Made by a program: the position numbers and the translations under genes
Notes under the pieces: model-generated
Told to the model about the DNA's origin: nothing
Databases searched by the model: none
What the model saw: the letters and a program-made list of their open reading frames with translations, nothing else
Source: Chryseobacterium jejuense
Lineage (GTDB): Bacteria > Bacteroidota > Bacteroidia > Flavobacteriales > Weeksellaceae
Direction of reading: 5' to 3'
NCBI RefSeq assembly: GCF_017877355.1
Contig: NZ_JAGIPR010000007.1
Location: 62,001 to 126,000 of the forward strand
Length of the DNA stretch: 64,000 nucleotides
Part shown: one piece after another, positions 23,360-30,663 of the stretch
Position numbering within the stretch: position 1 is the first letter of the stretch
Layout: every line of letters starts with the position of its first letter

Positions 23360-23890
23360 ATGAAAACAGAATACATTTTACAGTCTATTCCAGAAGCAAA
23401 ACCAGGTTTTATTGTTATCCTAATGTATGTGGCGTTCATATATGGCTTATTTTGGGGAATTGATCAATGTTTGACCTATCTTTTCTATGGGATAACAAAT
23501 GAGATCGTTATAAAAATTCTTAACAAGATTCTGTTGATTGGATTTATGTTTTTAAACTATAAAGTGGTAAAGTATTTTCTTTATCTCGTAAGAAAACAAA
23601 GAGAACGTCCTGTCATTTATCCTGTTTTAAACATTTCGAGAGAAGGAATGAATTATTACCCTGAAAATAAAGAAATTGAATGGGAGAATATTTCTGAAAT
23701 ACAGATTATAGATTCTGTGCTTTCTGTAACTGTGGATTTCAACCCTAAAAAAGATTTTAAACTGAACCTGTCCACAACAGATCTCCAGAAACAAATGACA
23801 CAGGACCGTTTTGAAAAGCTACTGAAATATCATTATAAAAAAGAAGTCTATATTTACAATACTCCATCATCCTGTGGATGTGGTTGTTAA
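23360..23890 (+). CDS. Membrane protein with CGCGC tail (paralogue 1)
   Basis: This 176-residue protein has two transmembrane segments (about residues 18-42 and 52-75) and a cytoplasmic domain that resembles a PH-like fold: ISREGMNYYPENKEIEWENISEI then IIDSVLSVTVD. It ends in SSCGCGC. The next gene is a paralogue of nearly equal length sharing SEIQIIDS(V/I)LSVTVD and HYKKE. ATG 23360 is chosen because it aligns with the start of the paralogue; a Met 33 bases upstream is also in frame. The Cys/Gly tail recalls TIGR04222-type proteins. Function unknown. Confidence 0.7.
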   Translation: MKTEYILQSIPEAKPGFIVILMYVAFIYGLFWGIDQCLTYLFYGITNEIVIKILNKILLIGFMFLNYKVVKYFLYLVRKQRERPVIYPVLNISREGMNYYPENKEIEWENISEIQIIDSVLSVTVDFNPKKDFKLNLSTTDLQKQMTQDRFEKLLKYHYKKEVYIYNTPSSCGCGC

Positions 23891-23923
23891 TTTTAAGAGT
23901 ATATACAGATAAAATGAATTAAA

Positions 23924-24451
23924 ATGGAATCAGAAATTACTTTATATAAATCACGACAGGAAAAGGCAGGGTATTCTACAATTATACTTTTTATGATATC
24001 CTCAGTTGGTTTATTGGCAGCCTTTTGTGCAACGATTTTCCTTGTGTTTACCAACCAAAATCCGTTTAAAATTTTAATCTCCATTGTTGTTCTTTTATTT
24101 ATATCTTTTTTTCTTTATGCTTCAGTAAAAATCTTGATTAGCTGCATTGCTGAACGGATGAAACCGGTTGAAGAGCCTGTAAAAATATTAACTATCAGCT
24201 CAAAAGGAATTTTTAATCATAGGGCAGAAAGACAATTGATCTGGAAAGAAATCTCTGAGATTCAGATTATAGATTCAATACTTTCAGTGACCGTAGATCC
24301 ACATCCTGAAAAAGACTTTCAGTTGAACCTATCAGATACAGATGTTTACAAGCAAATAACGAGAGAAGATTTTGAAAATCTACTCAAACATCATTATAAA
24401 AAAGAGATGTATACCTATTATACCCCTCCATCCTGTGGATGTGGTGGTTGA
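23924..24451 (+). CDS. Membrane protein with CGCGG tail (paralogue 2)
   Basis: This 175-residue paralogue of the preceding gene (33 bases away) has the same design: two transmembrane segments (about residues 20-45 and 50-75), a soluble domain with LTISSKGIFNHRAERQLIWKEISEI (partial quote) and a terminal PPSCGCGG. A soluble-domain block (SEIQIIDSILSVTVD) and the tail are nearly identical, whereas the membrane parts differ. This points to an old tandem duplication under selection for the domain and tail. Function unknown; the pair may act with the following gene. Confidence 0.7.
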   Translation: MESEITLYKSRQEKAGYSTIILFMISSVGLLAAFCATIFLVFTNQNPFKILISIVVLLFISFFLYASVKILISCIAERMKPVEEPVKILTISSKGIFNHRAERQLIWKEISEIQIIDSILSVTVDPHPEKDFQLNLSDTDVYKQITREDFENLLKHHYKKEMYTYYTPPSCGCGG

Positions 24452-24498
24452 TTGAATACTCGTTTAAAAAGCAATAATCAATTAAGATTTTTAACCTC

Positions 24499-25089
24499 AT
24501 GAAACCTGAATTTATCTCCGTTTTATTAGATGATACCCAGCTAGATTATCTCCAAAGTCCTTTGTGGAAAAGGATTTCAGATTACCAGATCGATCAGGAT
24601 GAAGTCATCATTCCTTTTACCCGAAAATTGGCTCATACTGAAGGCTGGACGAGAAGGTTCTGCTTGCTTGCCATTGAAGAGTATAAAAAGTTTGTCTATT
24701 TATGCTGTATTTCTAAAAATGGAGCATCTCCTTCCATAGCTGTAGATAAAGTTTGGCATCTGCATTTACTCTATACTACTGAATATTGGAAAGAATTCTG
24801 TCCGAAAATTCTGGAAAGAGAATTGCATCATTTTCCGAATGTAGGTGGAATTAATGATTATAATAAGCATCAGGATTGGTATCTGGAAACATTGAAGCTT
24901 TACATCAATGTTTTCAGACAAAATCCGCCTGAATCTTTCTGGCGGATTCCAAAAGAAATTGAACTCTTCTTATTGCCTGAAAGTAAAAATAAGGTGAAAA
25001 CCATCAGACAGTTCACATGGAAAAAGACCTTTGAAGATTTGCATTCAAAAGTCTTTAAATATATTCATGGTAAATCGGTTTACCAATAA
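24499..25089 (+). CDS. GRDP-like protein with VWHxHL motif
   Basis: This 196-residue soluble protein contains VDKVWHLHLLYTTEYWKEF at about residues 90-108. This matches the DxVWHxHxLxTxxY signature of glycine-rich-domain-containing (GRDP-like) proteins, whose His and Asp may bind metal or form an active site. Upstream parts (RFCLLAIEEYKKFVYL) fit the same family. It lies 47 bases after the two CGCGC-tail membrane proteins. Since TIGR04222 proteins with Cys/Gly tails often neighbour this family, the three probably form one module. The biochemical role is unknown. Confidence 0.7.
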   Translation: MKPEFISVLLDDTQLDYLQSPLWKRISDYQIDQDEVIIPFTRKLAHTEGWTRRFCLLAIEEYKKFVYLCCISKNGASPSIAVDKVWHLHLLYTTEYWKEFCPKILERELHHFPNVGGINDYNKHQDWYLETLKLYINVFRQNPPESFWRIPKEIELFLLPESKNKVKTIRQFTWKKTFEDLHSKVFKYIHGKSVYQ

Positions 25090-25097
25090 ATTTTTTG

Positions 25098-25967
25098 TTA
25101 CTCTTCTAATAATTGTTTTTTAGCCTGCTGCAGATCTTCTTTATCTTTTTCTGAAAGGTGGGGATACTTAAGATTCATTTTCTCCAGGGTATCTATAATA
25201 ATCTGAATGGCTGCCGTTCTGGCAAACCACTTATTGTCTGCAGGAAGTACATACCATGGCGCATGATCCTTTGAAGTTTCGTTGATTGCCGTTTCGTAAG
25301 CTTCCATATATTGATCGAATAGGGCTCTTTCCGGAAGGTCTCCAGCAGAAAACTTCCAGTTTTTTTCCTGTTCGTTGATTCTGTCCAAAAGTCTTTCCTT
25401 TTGTTCATCCTTAGAAACATTCAGAAAGATTTTGATGATTGTAGTTCCGTTCTGGGCAAGATGCTTTTCGAAGTTTCTGATGCTTTCGTAGCGGTTCTCC
25501 CAGAATTTATTGTCGAAATCTTTTACAGAAGACCATGTTTTTTCACTTAAATTATATTCAGGGTGTACTTTGCAGACTAAAACACTTTCATAATGGGAGC
25601 GGTTAAAAATTCCGATCATTCCTTTCTGAGGCAAAGCCAGATAGTGTCGCCAGAGAAAATCATGTGAATATTCCTTTGAGCTTGGAGTTTTAAAGCTGGT
25701 TACATTACAGCCTTGAGGATTTACCCCTCCAAAAACATGTTCTATCATACTGTCTTTTCCTGCAGCATCCATGGCCTGAAGTACAACCAGAAGGGATTGA
25801 CTTCCATCAGCATAAAGCTTTTCCTGCAGTTCACGAAGCTTTTCTTTTTCCTGGATTAATAATTGTGTGCCTTCTTCTTTGGTAAGCTTTCCTTTATATG
25901 ATGTGGAAGCTTTATTAATTGAGAATTTTCCATTTACCCTAAAGTCATCTGAGAAATTGGTGTCCAT
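25098..25967 (-). CDS. ppk2: PPK2 family polyphosphate:nucleotide phosphotransferase
   Basis: This 289-residue PPK2-type kinase transfers phosphate between polyphosphate and nucleoside mono- or diphosphates. Walker A AMDAAGKDS is at residues 66-74, and the lid module with NRSHYES at about 121-127. DKFWENRYESIRNFEKHL and APWYVLPADNKWFAR are conserved core parts. The single-domain length fits class I/III PPK2. It is cytoplasmic. The start (25967) is separated by 14 A/T bases from nine perfect copies of a 7-bp repeat, suggesting that expression may vary with copy number. It converges on the GRDP-like gene with only eight bases between. Confidence 0.92.
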   Translation of the reverse strand: MDTNFSDDFRVNGKFSINKASTSYKGKLTKEEGTQLLIQEKEKLRELQEKLYADGSQSLLVVLQAMDAAGKDSMIEHVFGGVNPQGCNVTSFKTPSSKEYSHDFLWRHYLALPQKGMIGIFNRSHYESVLVCKVHPEYNLSEKTWSSVKDFDNKFWENRYESIRNFEKHLAQNGTTIIKIFLNVSKDEQKERLLDRINEQEKNWKFSAGDLPERALFDQYMEAYETAINETSKDHAPWYVLPADNKWFARTAAIQIIIDTLEKMNLKYPHLSEKDKEDLQQAKKQLLEE

Positions 25968-25981
25968 ATATTTTTTTATTT

Positions 25982-26044
25982 AAAGATAAAAGATAAAAGA
26001 TAAAAGATAAAAGATAAAAGATAAAAGATAAAAGATAAAAGATA
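25982..26044 (-). repeat. Nine perfect tandem 7-bp repeats (TATCTTT) upstream of ppk2
   Basis: The plus strand reads AAAGATA nine times without error over 63 bases; the minus strand, which is the ppk2 sense strand, reads TATCTTT nine times. With the next base, each unit gives TATCTTTT or TATCTTTA, one base from the -7 box TATCTTTG used elsewhere in this window. The array starts 15 bases upstream of the ppk2 start codon. Such perfect short arrays change length by slippage. Confidence 0.9.
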
Positions 26045-26239
26045 TTGTCGCTAAACAACTGTTATCCATCCGGATATCAACATCAATAGGGGTGGGCTAT
26101 AATCCTGAGCATAAACTGAGGGTTTACGAAGGAAGCCCGGCCGATCAAATAAAGGCTTTAGCCAAAAACCTAAAAAATAGATGTATGAATGTAATTTTCA
26201 TCCTCTAATATCCTGCGTGTCTATTACTATAAATATAAT
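26045..26239. other. Intergenic stretch, possibly a degenerate element or ORF remnant
   Basis: This is the rest of the 320-base gap between ppk2 and the DUF1573 gene. It is less AT-rich than other gaps and holds a plus-strand open stretch with coding-like residues (GYNPEHKLRVYEGSPADQ, then IKALAKNLKN) ending at TAA near 26205. There is no plausible start codon or promoter. I cannot identify it. Confidence 0.3.
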
Positions 26240-26266
26240 AAAAAAACCGCCTCAATAGAGACGGTT
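26240..26266 (-). terminator. Intrinsic terminator of the DUF1573 gene
   Basis: A 9-bp stem with one G-T pair (26245-26253 with 26258-26266) and a 4-nt loop is followed, on the minus strand, by a run of seven Ts. Confidence 0.85.
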
Positions 26267-26287
26267 CCTTTATTTTTAAGTAGAGAA

Positions 26288-26752
26288 TTACTTCGCAGTA
26301 GCTTTTTTAGCAACTTTTGCAGCTTTTTTCTCCGCTTTAACGGCTTCTTTCTGTTCTGCAGGAGTTAACACTTTTGCTTCAGGAGCACTAGCATCTACGT
26401 TTCCTTTGATGTAGATTACGCTTCTGCTGTTAGCAGGGTCGTTAGAGAAAACCTCAATCATTTTGTTGAACCCTCCTGTAAGAGCTGTGTTGTATCCAAC
26501 TTTGATCTTAGCAGATTTTCCTGGCATGATCGGATCCTGGCTAAATTCTGGTGTTGTACATCCACAAGATGGTTTTACATTTGAAATGATCAAAGGCTTA
26601 TCACCAGTGTTTGTTACTGTAAAGAATCTTGTACCATCAGAACTAGGCTTAATGTTACCATAGTCGAAAGTGGTTTTATCAAACGTAATTGTTTGTGCAG
26701 ATGCAAGAGCAAATGTTCCGAATAATGCAATTCCTGCGATTAATTTCTTCAT
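26288..26752 (-). CDS. DUF1573 family exported protein
   Basis: This 154-residue protein has a signal peptide (residues 1-20, ending SAQ) and a DUF1573 immunoglobulin-like domain (about 22-115). The domain shows FDKTTFDYGNIKPSSDGTRFF (partial), the conserved ISNVKPSCGCTTPEF with its paired cysteines, and IYIKGNV. The tail (residues 118-154) is Lys/Ala-rich. DUF1573 proteins are common exported proteins in Bacteroidota, with no defined reaction. Start 26752 (MKKLIAG) is chosen, since it gives a perfect signal peptide; the frame is open to 26797. Confidence 0.9.
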   Translation of the reverse strand: MKKLIAGIALFGTFALASAQTITFDKTTFDYGNIKPSSDGTRFFTVTNTGDKPLIISNVKPSCGCTTPEFSQDPIMPGKSAKIKVGYNTALTGGFNKMIEVFSNDPANSRSVIYIKGNVDASAPEAKVLTPAEQKEAVKAEKKAAKVAKKATAK

Positions 26753-26844
26753 ATTCTTGAATGTTAATATGTTTGTTAGATAAATTTTGTGAAACAAAGT
26801 TAAAAATTATTTTAATTCATGCTTAAAAATTTTTTTCTTTAGAC

Positions 26845-26852
26845 TATTTTTG
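26845..26852 (+). promoter_or_regulatory. -7 promoter box of valS
   Basis: TATTTTTG matches TAnnTTTG exactly and ends 28 bases before ATG 26881. A start at the upstream in-frame TTG (26857) would leave almost no leader, which supports the ATG. Confidence 0.6.
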
Positions 26853-26880
26853 CAAATTGCAAGCCAAAGAAATAGAATTT

Positions 26881-29496
26881 ATGCAGATTTCAGAAAAGTA
26901 CAATCCACAGGAAACAGAACAGAAATGGTACAATTACTGGTTGGAAAACAAATATTTCCACTCAGAACCTAATGACAAACCACCATATACCGTGGTCATT
27001 CCGCCGCCAAACGTGACTGGGATATTACACATGGGACATATGTTGAACAATACCATTCAAGATGTTCTGGTCCGTCGTGCAAGAATGCGCGGGTTTAACG
27101 CTTGTTGGATTCCGGGAACAGATCACGCTTCCATTGCTACCGAAGCTAAAGTTGTTGCTAAACTGAAGTCTGAAGGAATCAACAAGTCCGATATTACCCG
27201 TGAACAATTCCTTGAGCACGCTTGGGAATGGACCAATAAATATGGAGGAACAATCCTTGAGCAGCTTAAAAAATTAGGATGTTCATGTGATTGGGACAGA
27301 ACCCGATTTACATTAGAAGATAAGCTTTCACAACAGGTTATCAAAAGCTTTGTAGATCTTTATAACAAAGGATTGATCTACAGAGGATACAGAATGGTAA
27401 ACTGGGATCCGGAAGCGAAGACCAATATTTCAGATGAAGAGGTGATTTTTAAAGAGCAGAACGGAAAATTATATTTCCTTAAATATAAGATTGAAGGTTC
27501 AGAAGAATTCCTTTCAGTTGCTACTACACGTCCTGAAACTATTTTTGGAGATACTGCTGTATGTATCAATCCTAATGATGAAAGATATGCTCATTTAAAA
27601 GGTAAAAATGTAATCGTACCCATCGTTAATAGAGTAATTCCTATTATCGAAGATGAATATGTTGACATCGAGTTTGGAACAGGTGCTTTAAAAATCACTC
27701 CTGCGCACGATACCAATGACTACGAGATCGGTAAGAAACATCAATTGAAAATGATTGATGCATTGGATGATGATGGAAATCTTAACGAGCACGGTCTCCA
27801 CTATGCGGGACAAAATAGATTTGATGTAAGAAAGCAGATCGCAAAAGAATTAGAAGAAAAAGATCTTTTACTAAAAGCAGAAGATTATGTAAATAAAGTA
27901 GGAACATCCGAAAGAACTGGGGCTGTTATTGAACCTAAAGTTTCAGTACAGTGGTTCCTTAAAATGTCTGAAATTGCTAAACCAGCATTGGATGTAGTAA
28001 TGGATGACGAAGTTAAATTCTATCCGGATAAATTTAAAAATACTTACAAATACTGGATGGAAAACATCCGTGACTGGAATATTTCCCGTCAGCTTTGGTG
28101 GGGACAGCAGATTCCAGCATACTATTACGGTGCAGGAGATGAAGATTTTGTAGTAGCTGAAACTAAAGAAGAAGCTTTAATATTAGCAAAACAAAAAACA
28201 GGAAATCAGGAATTAACAATAGAAGGTCTTAGACAAGATGATGATGCACTAGATACCTGGTTCTCCTCATGGTTATGGCCGATGTCTGTATTTGATGGAT
28301 TGCTTGATCCAGAAAATAAAGATATCAACTATTACTATCCAACTTCTGACTTGGTTACAGGTCCGGATATTATTTTCTTCTGGGTAGCCAGAATGATTAT
28401 GGCAGGATTGGAATACAGAAAAGAAGTTCCATTCAAAAATGTTTATTTCACAGGAATCGTAAGAGACAAGCAGAGAAGAAAGATGTCAAAATCTTTAGGA
28501 AACTCTCCGGATCCGCTTGAGTTAATGGATAAATATGGAGCTGATGGTGTTCGTGTAGGTATTCTATTGAGTTCTGCAGCAGGAAATGACCTGCTTTTTG
28601 ATGAAGACTTGATGCTTCAGGGAAGAAACTTCATGACGAAGATCTGGAATGCCTTCCGTTTAATCAATATGTGGAATCATGAAGACAAGCCGGCTATTGC
28701 TACAGATAATCAGGCTATCGAATGGTTTGAAAATAGATTGAATAAAACCATTGTTGAGATCAACGATCAGTTTGAAAAATTCAGAATTTCTGATGCCCTG
28801 CATTTGATCTATAAATTAATTTGGGACGATTTTTGTGGGTGGTATCTTGAAGCGATCAAGCCTAACTATGGAGAAGGTATTTCTAAAGAAGTGTATAACA
28901 AAACAATATATTTCTTTGGAGAACTAATGAAGTTACTTCACCCGTTCATGCCTTTCTTAACAGAAGAGTTATGGCAGACGATTTCTGAAAGAAATATTGA
29001 AGAAGCTTTAGTGGTTGCTCAGCAGAAAGAAGCTGGTGCGTTTGATGAGACGATCATTAAAAACTTTGAGACTGCAGCAGAATTGATCTCTGGAGTAAGA
29101 AATTACCGTCAGACAAAAGGGGTTTCACCAAGAGAAGCCGCCGAAATATATACCAATGCTACTGAATTTGCTAATGAAGCAGTAGTAAGAAAACTGGCAA
29201 ATGTTTCTGAAATTCATTTCGGACAGAAAACAGATAAGCCAAGCTTTACATTCCTTGTAGGGGCAACGGAAGTTTCTATTCCTTTAAGTGAAAACTTAGA
29301 TCTAGGAGAAGAAAAAGCTAAAACTGAAGAAGAATTAAAGTATCTTAAAGGATTCTTGATTTCAGTAGATAAAAAGCTTTCTAACGAAAAATTTGTTGCT
29401 AATGCTAAACCTGAAGTTGTAGAGGTAGAGCGTAAGAAGCAAAAAGATGCTCTTGACAAGATTGCGATCTTGGAAGAGAAGCTGAAAAGTTTGTAA
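26881..29496 (+). CDS. valS: Valine--tRNA ligase
   Basis: This 871-residue class Ia aminoacyl-tRNA synthetase charges tRNA-Val and edits mischarged threonine. The HIGH-type motif is HMGHM at about residue 50 (PPPNVTGILHMGHM), the editing domain lies at about 190-340 (TTRPETIFGDTA), and KMSKS is in KMSKSLGNSPDPL at about 534. An anticodon-binding domain and a C-terminal coiled-coil arm (about 805-871, rich in Glu/Lys) follow. ATG 26881 (MQISEKYNP) is the better start; an in-frame TTG lies 24 bases upstream. It has its own promoter box. Confidence 0.97.
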   Translation: MQISEKYNPQETEQKWYNYWLENKYFHSEPNDKPPYTVVIPPPNVTGILHMGHMLNNTIQDVLVRRARMRGFNACWIPGTDHASIATEAKVVAKLKSEGINKSDITREQFLEHAWEWTNKYGGTILEQLKKLGCSCDWDRTRFTLEDKLSQQVIKSFVDLYNKGLIYRGYRMVNWDPEAKTNISDEEVIFKEQNGKLYFLKYKIEGSEEFLSVATTRPETIFGDTAVCINPNDERYAHLKGKNVIVPIVNRVIPIIEDEYVDIEFGTGALKITPAHDTNDYEIGKKHQLKMIDALDDDGNLNEHGLHYAGQNRFDVRKQIAKELEEKDLLLKAEDYVNKVGTSERTGAVIEPKVSVQWFLKMSEIAKPALDVVMDDEVKFYPDKFKNTYKYWMENIRDWNISRQLWWGQQIPAYYYGAGDEDFVVAETKEEALILAKQKTGNQELTIEGLRQDDDALDTWFSSWLWPMSVFDGLLDPENKDINYYYPTSDLVTGPDIIFFWVARMIMAGLEYRKEVPFKNVYFTGIVRDKQRRKMSKSLGNSPDPLELMDKYGADGVRVGILLSSAAGNDLLFDEDLMLQGRNFMTKIWNAFRLINMWNHEDKPAIATDNQAIEWFENRLNKTIVEINDQFEKFRISDALHLIYKLIWDDFCGWYLEAIKPNYGEGISKEVYNKTIYFFGELMKLLHPFMPFLTEELWQTISERNIEEALVVAQQKEAGAFDETIIKNFETAAELISGVRNYRQTKGVSPREAAEIYTNATEFANEAVVRKLANVSEIHFGQKTDKPSFTFLVGATEVSIPLSENLDLGEEKAKTEEELKYLKGFLISVDKKLSNEKFVANAKPEVVEVERKKQKDALDKIAILEEKLKSL

Positions 29497-29529
29497 ATAA
29501 ACCCAATAATGAAAGAAGTTGTTGGAATA

Positions 29530-29582
29530 TCAGGCTGAGCACAGATGAAAAATCTGCGAACGAATGTTCACGAAGCCTTTTT
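29530..29582 (-). repeat. Left inverted repeat of the GIY-YIG unit
   Basis: The two conserved blocks (GCTCAGCCTGA and AAAAAGGCTTCG when read on the minus strand) are separated by 30 bases that hold two small hairpins, CAGAT-GAAAA-ATCTG and GAAC-GAAT-GTTC. The unit lies 33 bases after the valS stop codon, so it could also serve as its transcript end. Confidence 0.7.
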
Positions 29583-29590
29583 AAAATGAG

Positions 29591-29953
29591 ATGAAACAGT
29601 ATTTCGTATATATTTTAAGATGTTCCGATAACTCCTATTATACAGGAGTTACCAATGATATTGAAGTTAGATTGGCTCAACATCAATCAGGTAAATTTCC
29701 TGAAAGTTATACCTATAAAAGAAGACCGGTTGAACTAGTCTTCTTTTATGTATTTAATGACATTATTCAAGCGATAGCGTTTGAAAAACAAGTAAAAGGT
29801 TAGAGTAGAAAGAAGAAGGAGGCTATTATAAATGATAATTGGGATAAACTAAAAGAATTATCTGTTTGTCAAAATAAAAGTCATTCTGATTATTTTAATA
29901 AGAATGATCAAAAAGGCTTCGACTCCGCTCAGCCTGACACTAAGAATAAGTAA
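29591..29953 (+). pseudogene. GIY-YIG endonuclease, interrupted by an amber codon
   Basis: The frame starts at ATG 29591 and encodes a small GIY-YIG nuclease of the UvrC/COG2827 type: YFVYILRCSDNSYYTGVTND (GIY-YIG core, residues 4-23), RLAQHQSG, a catalytic Glu in AFEKQVKG. It stops at TAG 29801-29803. Reading on in frame gives SRKKKEAIINDNWDKLKEL and further coding sequence to TAA 29951-29953. Intact relatives have QVKGWSRKKKEAL here, so one change (TGG to TAG) broke a gene of about 120 codons. The last residues (GFDSAQPDT) are encoded by the right inverted repeat. Such proteins are single-domain DNA nucleases. Confidence 0.85.
29910..29937 (+). repeat. Right inverted repeat of the GIY-YIG unit
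   Basis: AAAAAGGCTTCG-ACTCC-GCTCAGCCTGA lies inside the 3' end of the nuclease frame. CTTCGAC(T/C)CCGCTCAG is shared with the solo repeat at 9207. A 7-bp hairpin (29881-29887 with 29901-29907) stands directly before it. Confidence 0.75.
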
Positions 29954-29962
29954 TACAATAAA

Positions 29963-30598
29963 ATGAAACATATAGAAAACATAAAAAAACTATTTTCGAA
30001 GGACTTTGTAGAAAGTCCCTTGTTAGAAAGTTTTGAAGTAGGGAAGATTTATCTATCCAGTGGAAAGCTGGTAGCTTGTGATCCCTTAATCACCAATGAT
30101 ATGCTTTCTTTTTCTACAGAATTCCCAAAAGGAGAATTTTCTGTGATATTGCATAAGGAAAGAGACAGCAATTGTGTAGCCTATGCAGAAATTATTTTTA
30201 ATACTGCGGAAATTAAAGACTGGAAGCTGGCAACTACTTCGGGACAGAATATTAAAGAACTGACAGAAGGAGAAGTTTTCGGATATCCGGTAGAAAGCGG
30301 TATGGGCTGTTTCATGGATGTGGATACCCAAAACAGTCTTAATGAATTGGAACAGAAGCTTTATCACAATAAAGGCGGAGACTTCATGGGAATCTATGAA
30401 GAGTTTTTCCATGAGTATTTCTTCGATGAAAACGGTGCGATAGATCAATATGCATTTTTAAAGCCTTCAGAAGCTCATCCTGGGACTATATTTGCTTTTG
30501 AGACCGGATATGGGGAAGGTTTTTATGCCAGCTATATTGCTTATGATAAAAATCAATCACCAGTGAAGATTATTACAGAATTTATTGAAATAAGTTAG
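29963..30598 (+). CDS. DUF4241 domain protein
   Basis: This 211-residue cytoplasmic protein matches the DUF4241 pattern: an early SSGKLVACDPLIT segment (about residue 33), a middle beta-rich part with EIIFNTAEIKDWKLAT, GYPVESGMGCFMDVDTQNSL (about 107-126), and a late PSEAHPGTIFAFETGYGEGFYASYIAYD (partial). No enzyme function is established for this family; some members occur near polymorphic-toxin or immunity genes, which I do not see here. It begins 26 bases after the GIY-YIG unit, so that unit may have separated it from its native promoter. Confidence 0.75.
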   Translation: MKHIENIKKLFSKDFVESPLLESFEVGKIYLSSGKLVACDPLITNDMLSFSTEFPKGEFSVILHKERDSNCVAYAEIIFNTAEIKDWKLATTSGQNIKELTEGEVFGYPVESGMGCFMDVDTQNSLNELEQKLYHNKGGDFMGIYEEFFHEYFFDENGAIDQYAFLKPSEAHPGTIFAFETGYGEGFYASYIAYDKNQSPVKIITEFIEIS

Positions 30599-30609
30599 GT
30601 AAAATTAGT

Positions 30610-30617
30610 TATTTTTG
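30610..30617 (+). promoter_or_regulatory. -7 promoter box of the ribokinase-like gene
   Basis: TATTTTTG matches TAnnTTTG exactly, 46 bases before ATG 30664 and just after the DUF4241 stop codon. Confidence 0.55.
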
Positions 30618-30663
30618 GCACGGAATTTAGTCTGTTATAATTTTTAAACTAATATCAAACACA

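Larger units (their letters stand above)
29530..29937 (+). mobile_element. Putative GIY-YIG element bounded by inverted repeats
   Basis: A 408-base unit starts with TCAGGCTGAGC (29530-29540), 30 bases, then CGAAGCCTTTTT (29571-29582). It ends with AAAAAGGCTTCG (29910-29921), five bases, then GCTCAGCCTGA (29927-29937). The end blocks are exact inverted copies (12 and 11 bases), differing only in spacer length. Between them is a GIY-YIG nuclease gene with one internal stop. The layout is that of a small mobile unit, but no target duplication was found and movement is inference. A related solo repeat is at 9207-9238. Confidence 0.6.

Noticed and set aside
25982..26044. CRISPR-like array
   Set aside because: The repeats are 7 bases long with no spacers; this is a simple tandem repeat.
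29530..29937. Insertion sequence with transposase
   Set aside because: The only coding sequence is a GIY-YIG nuclease; there is no DDE, HUH or serine/tyrosine recombinase motif and no target duplication was seen.
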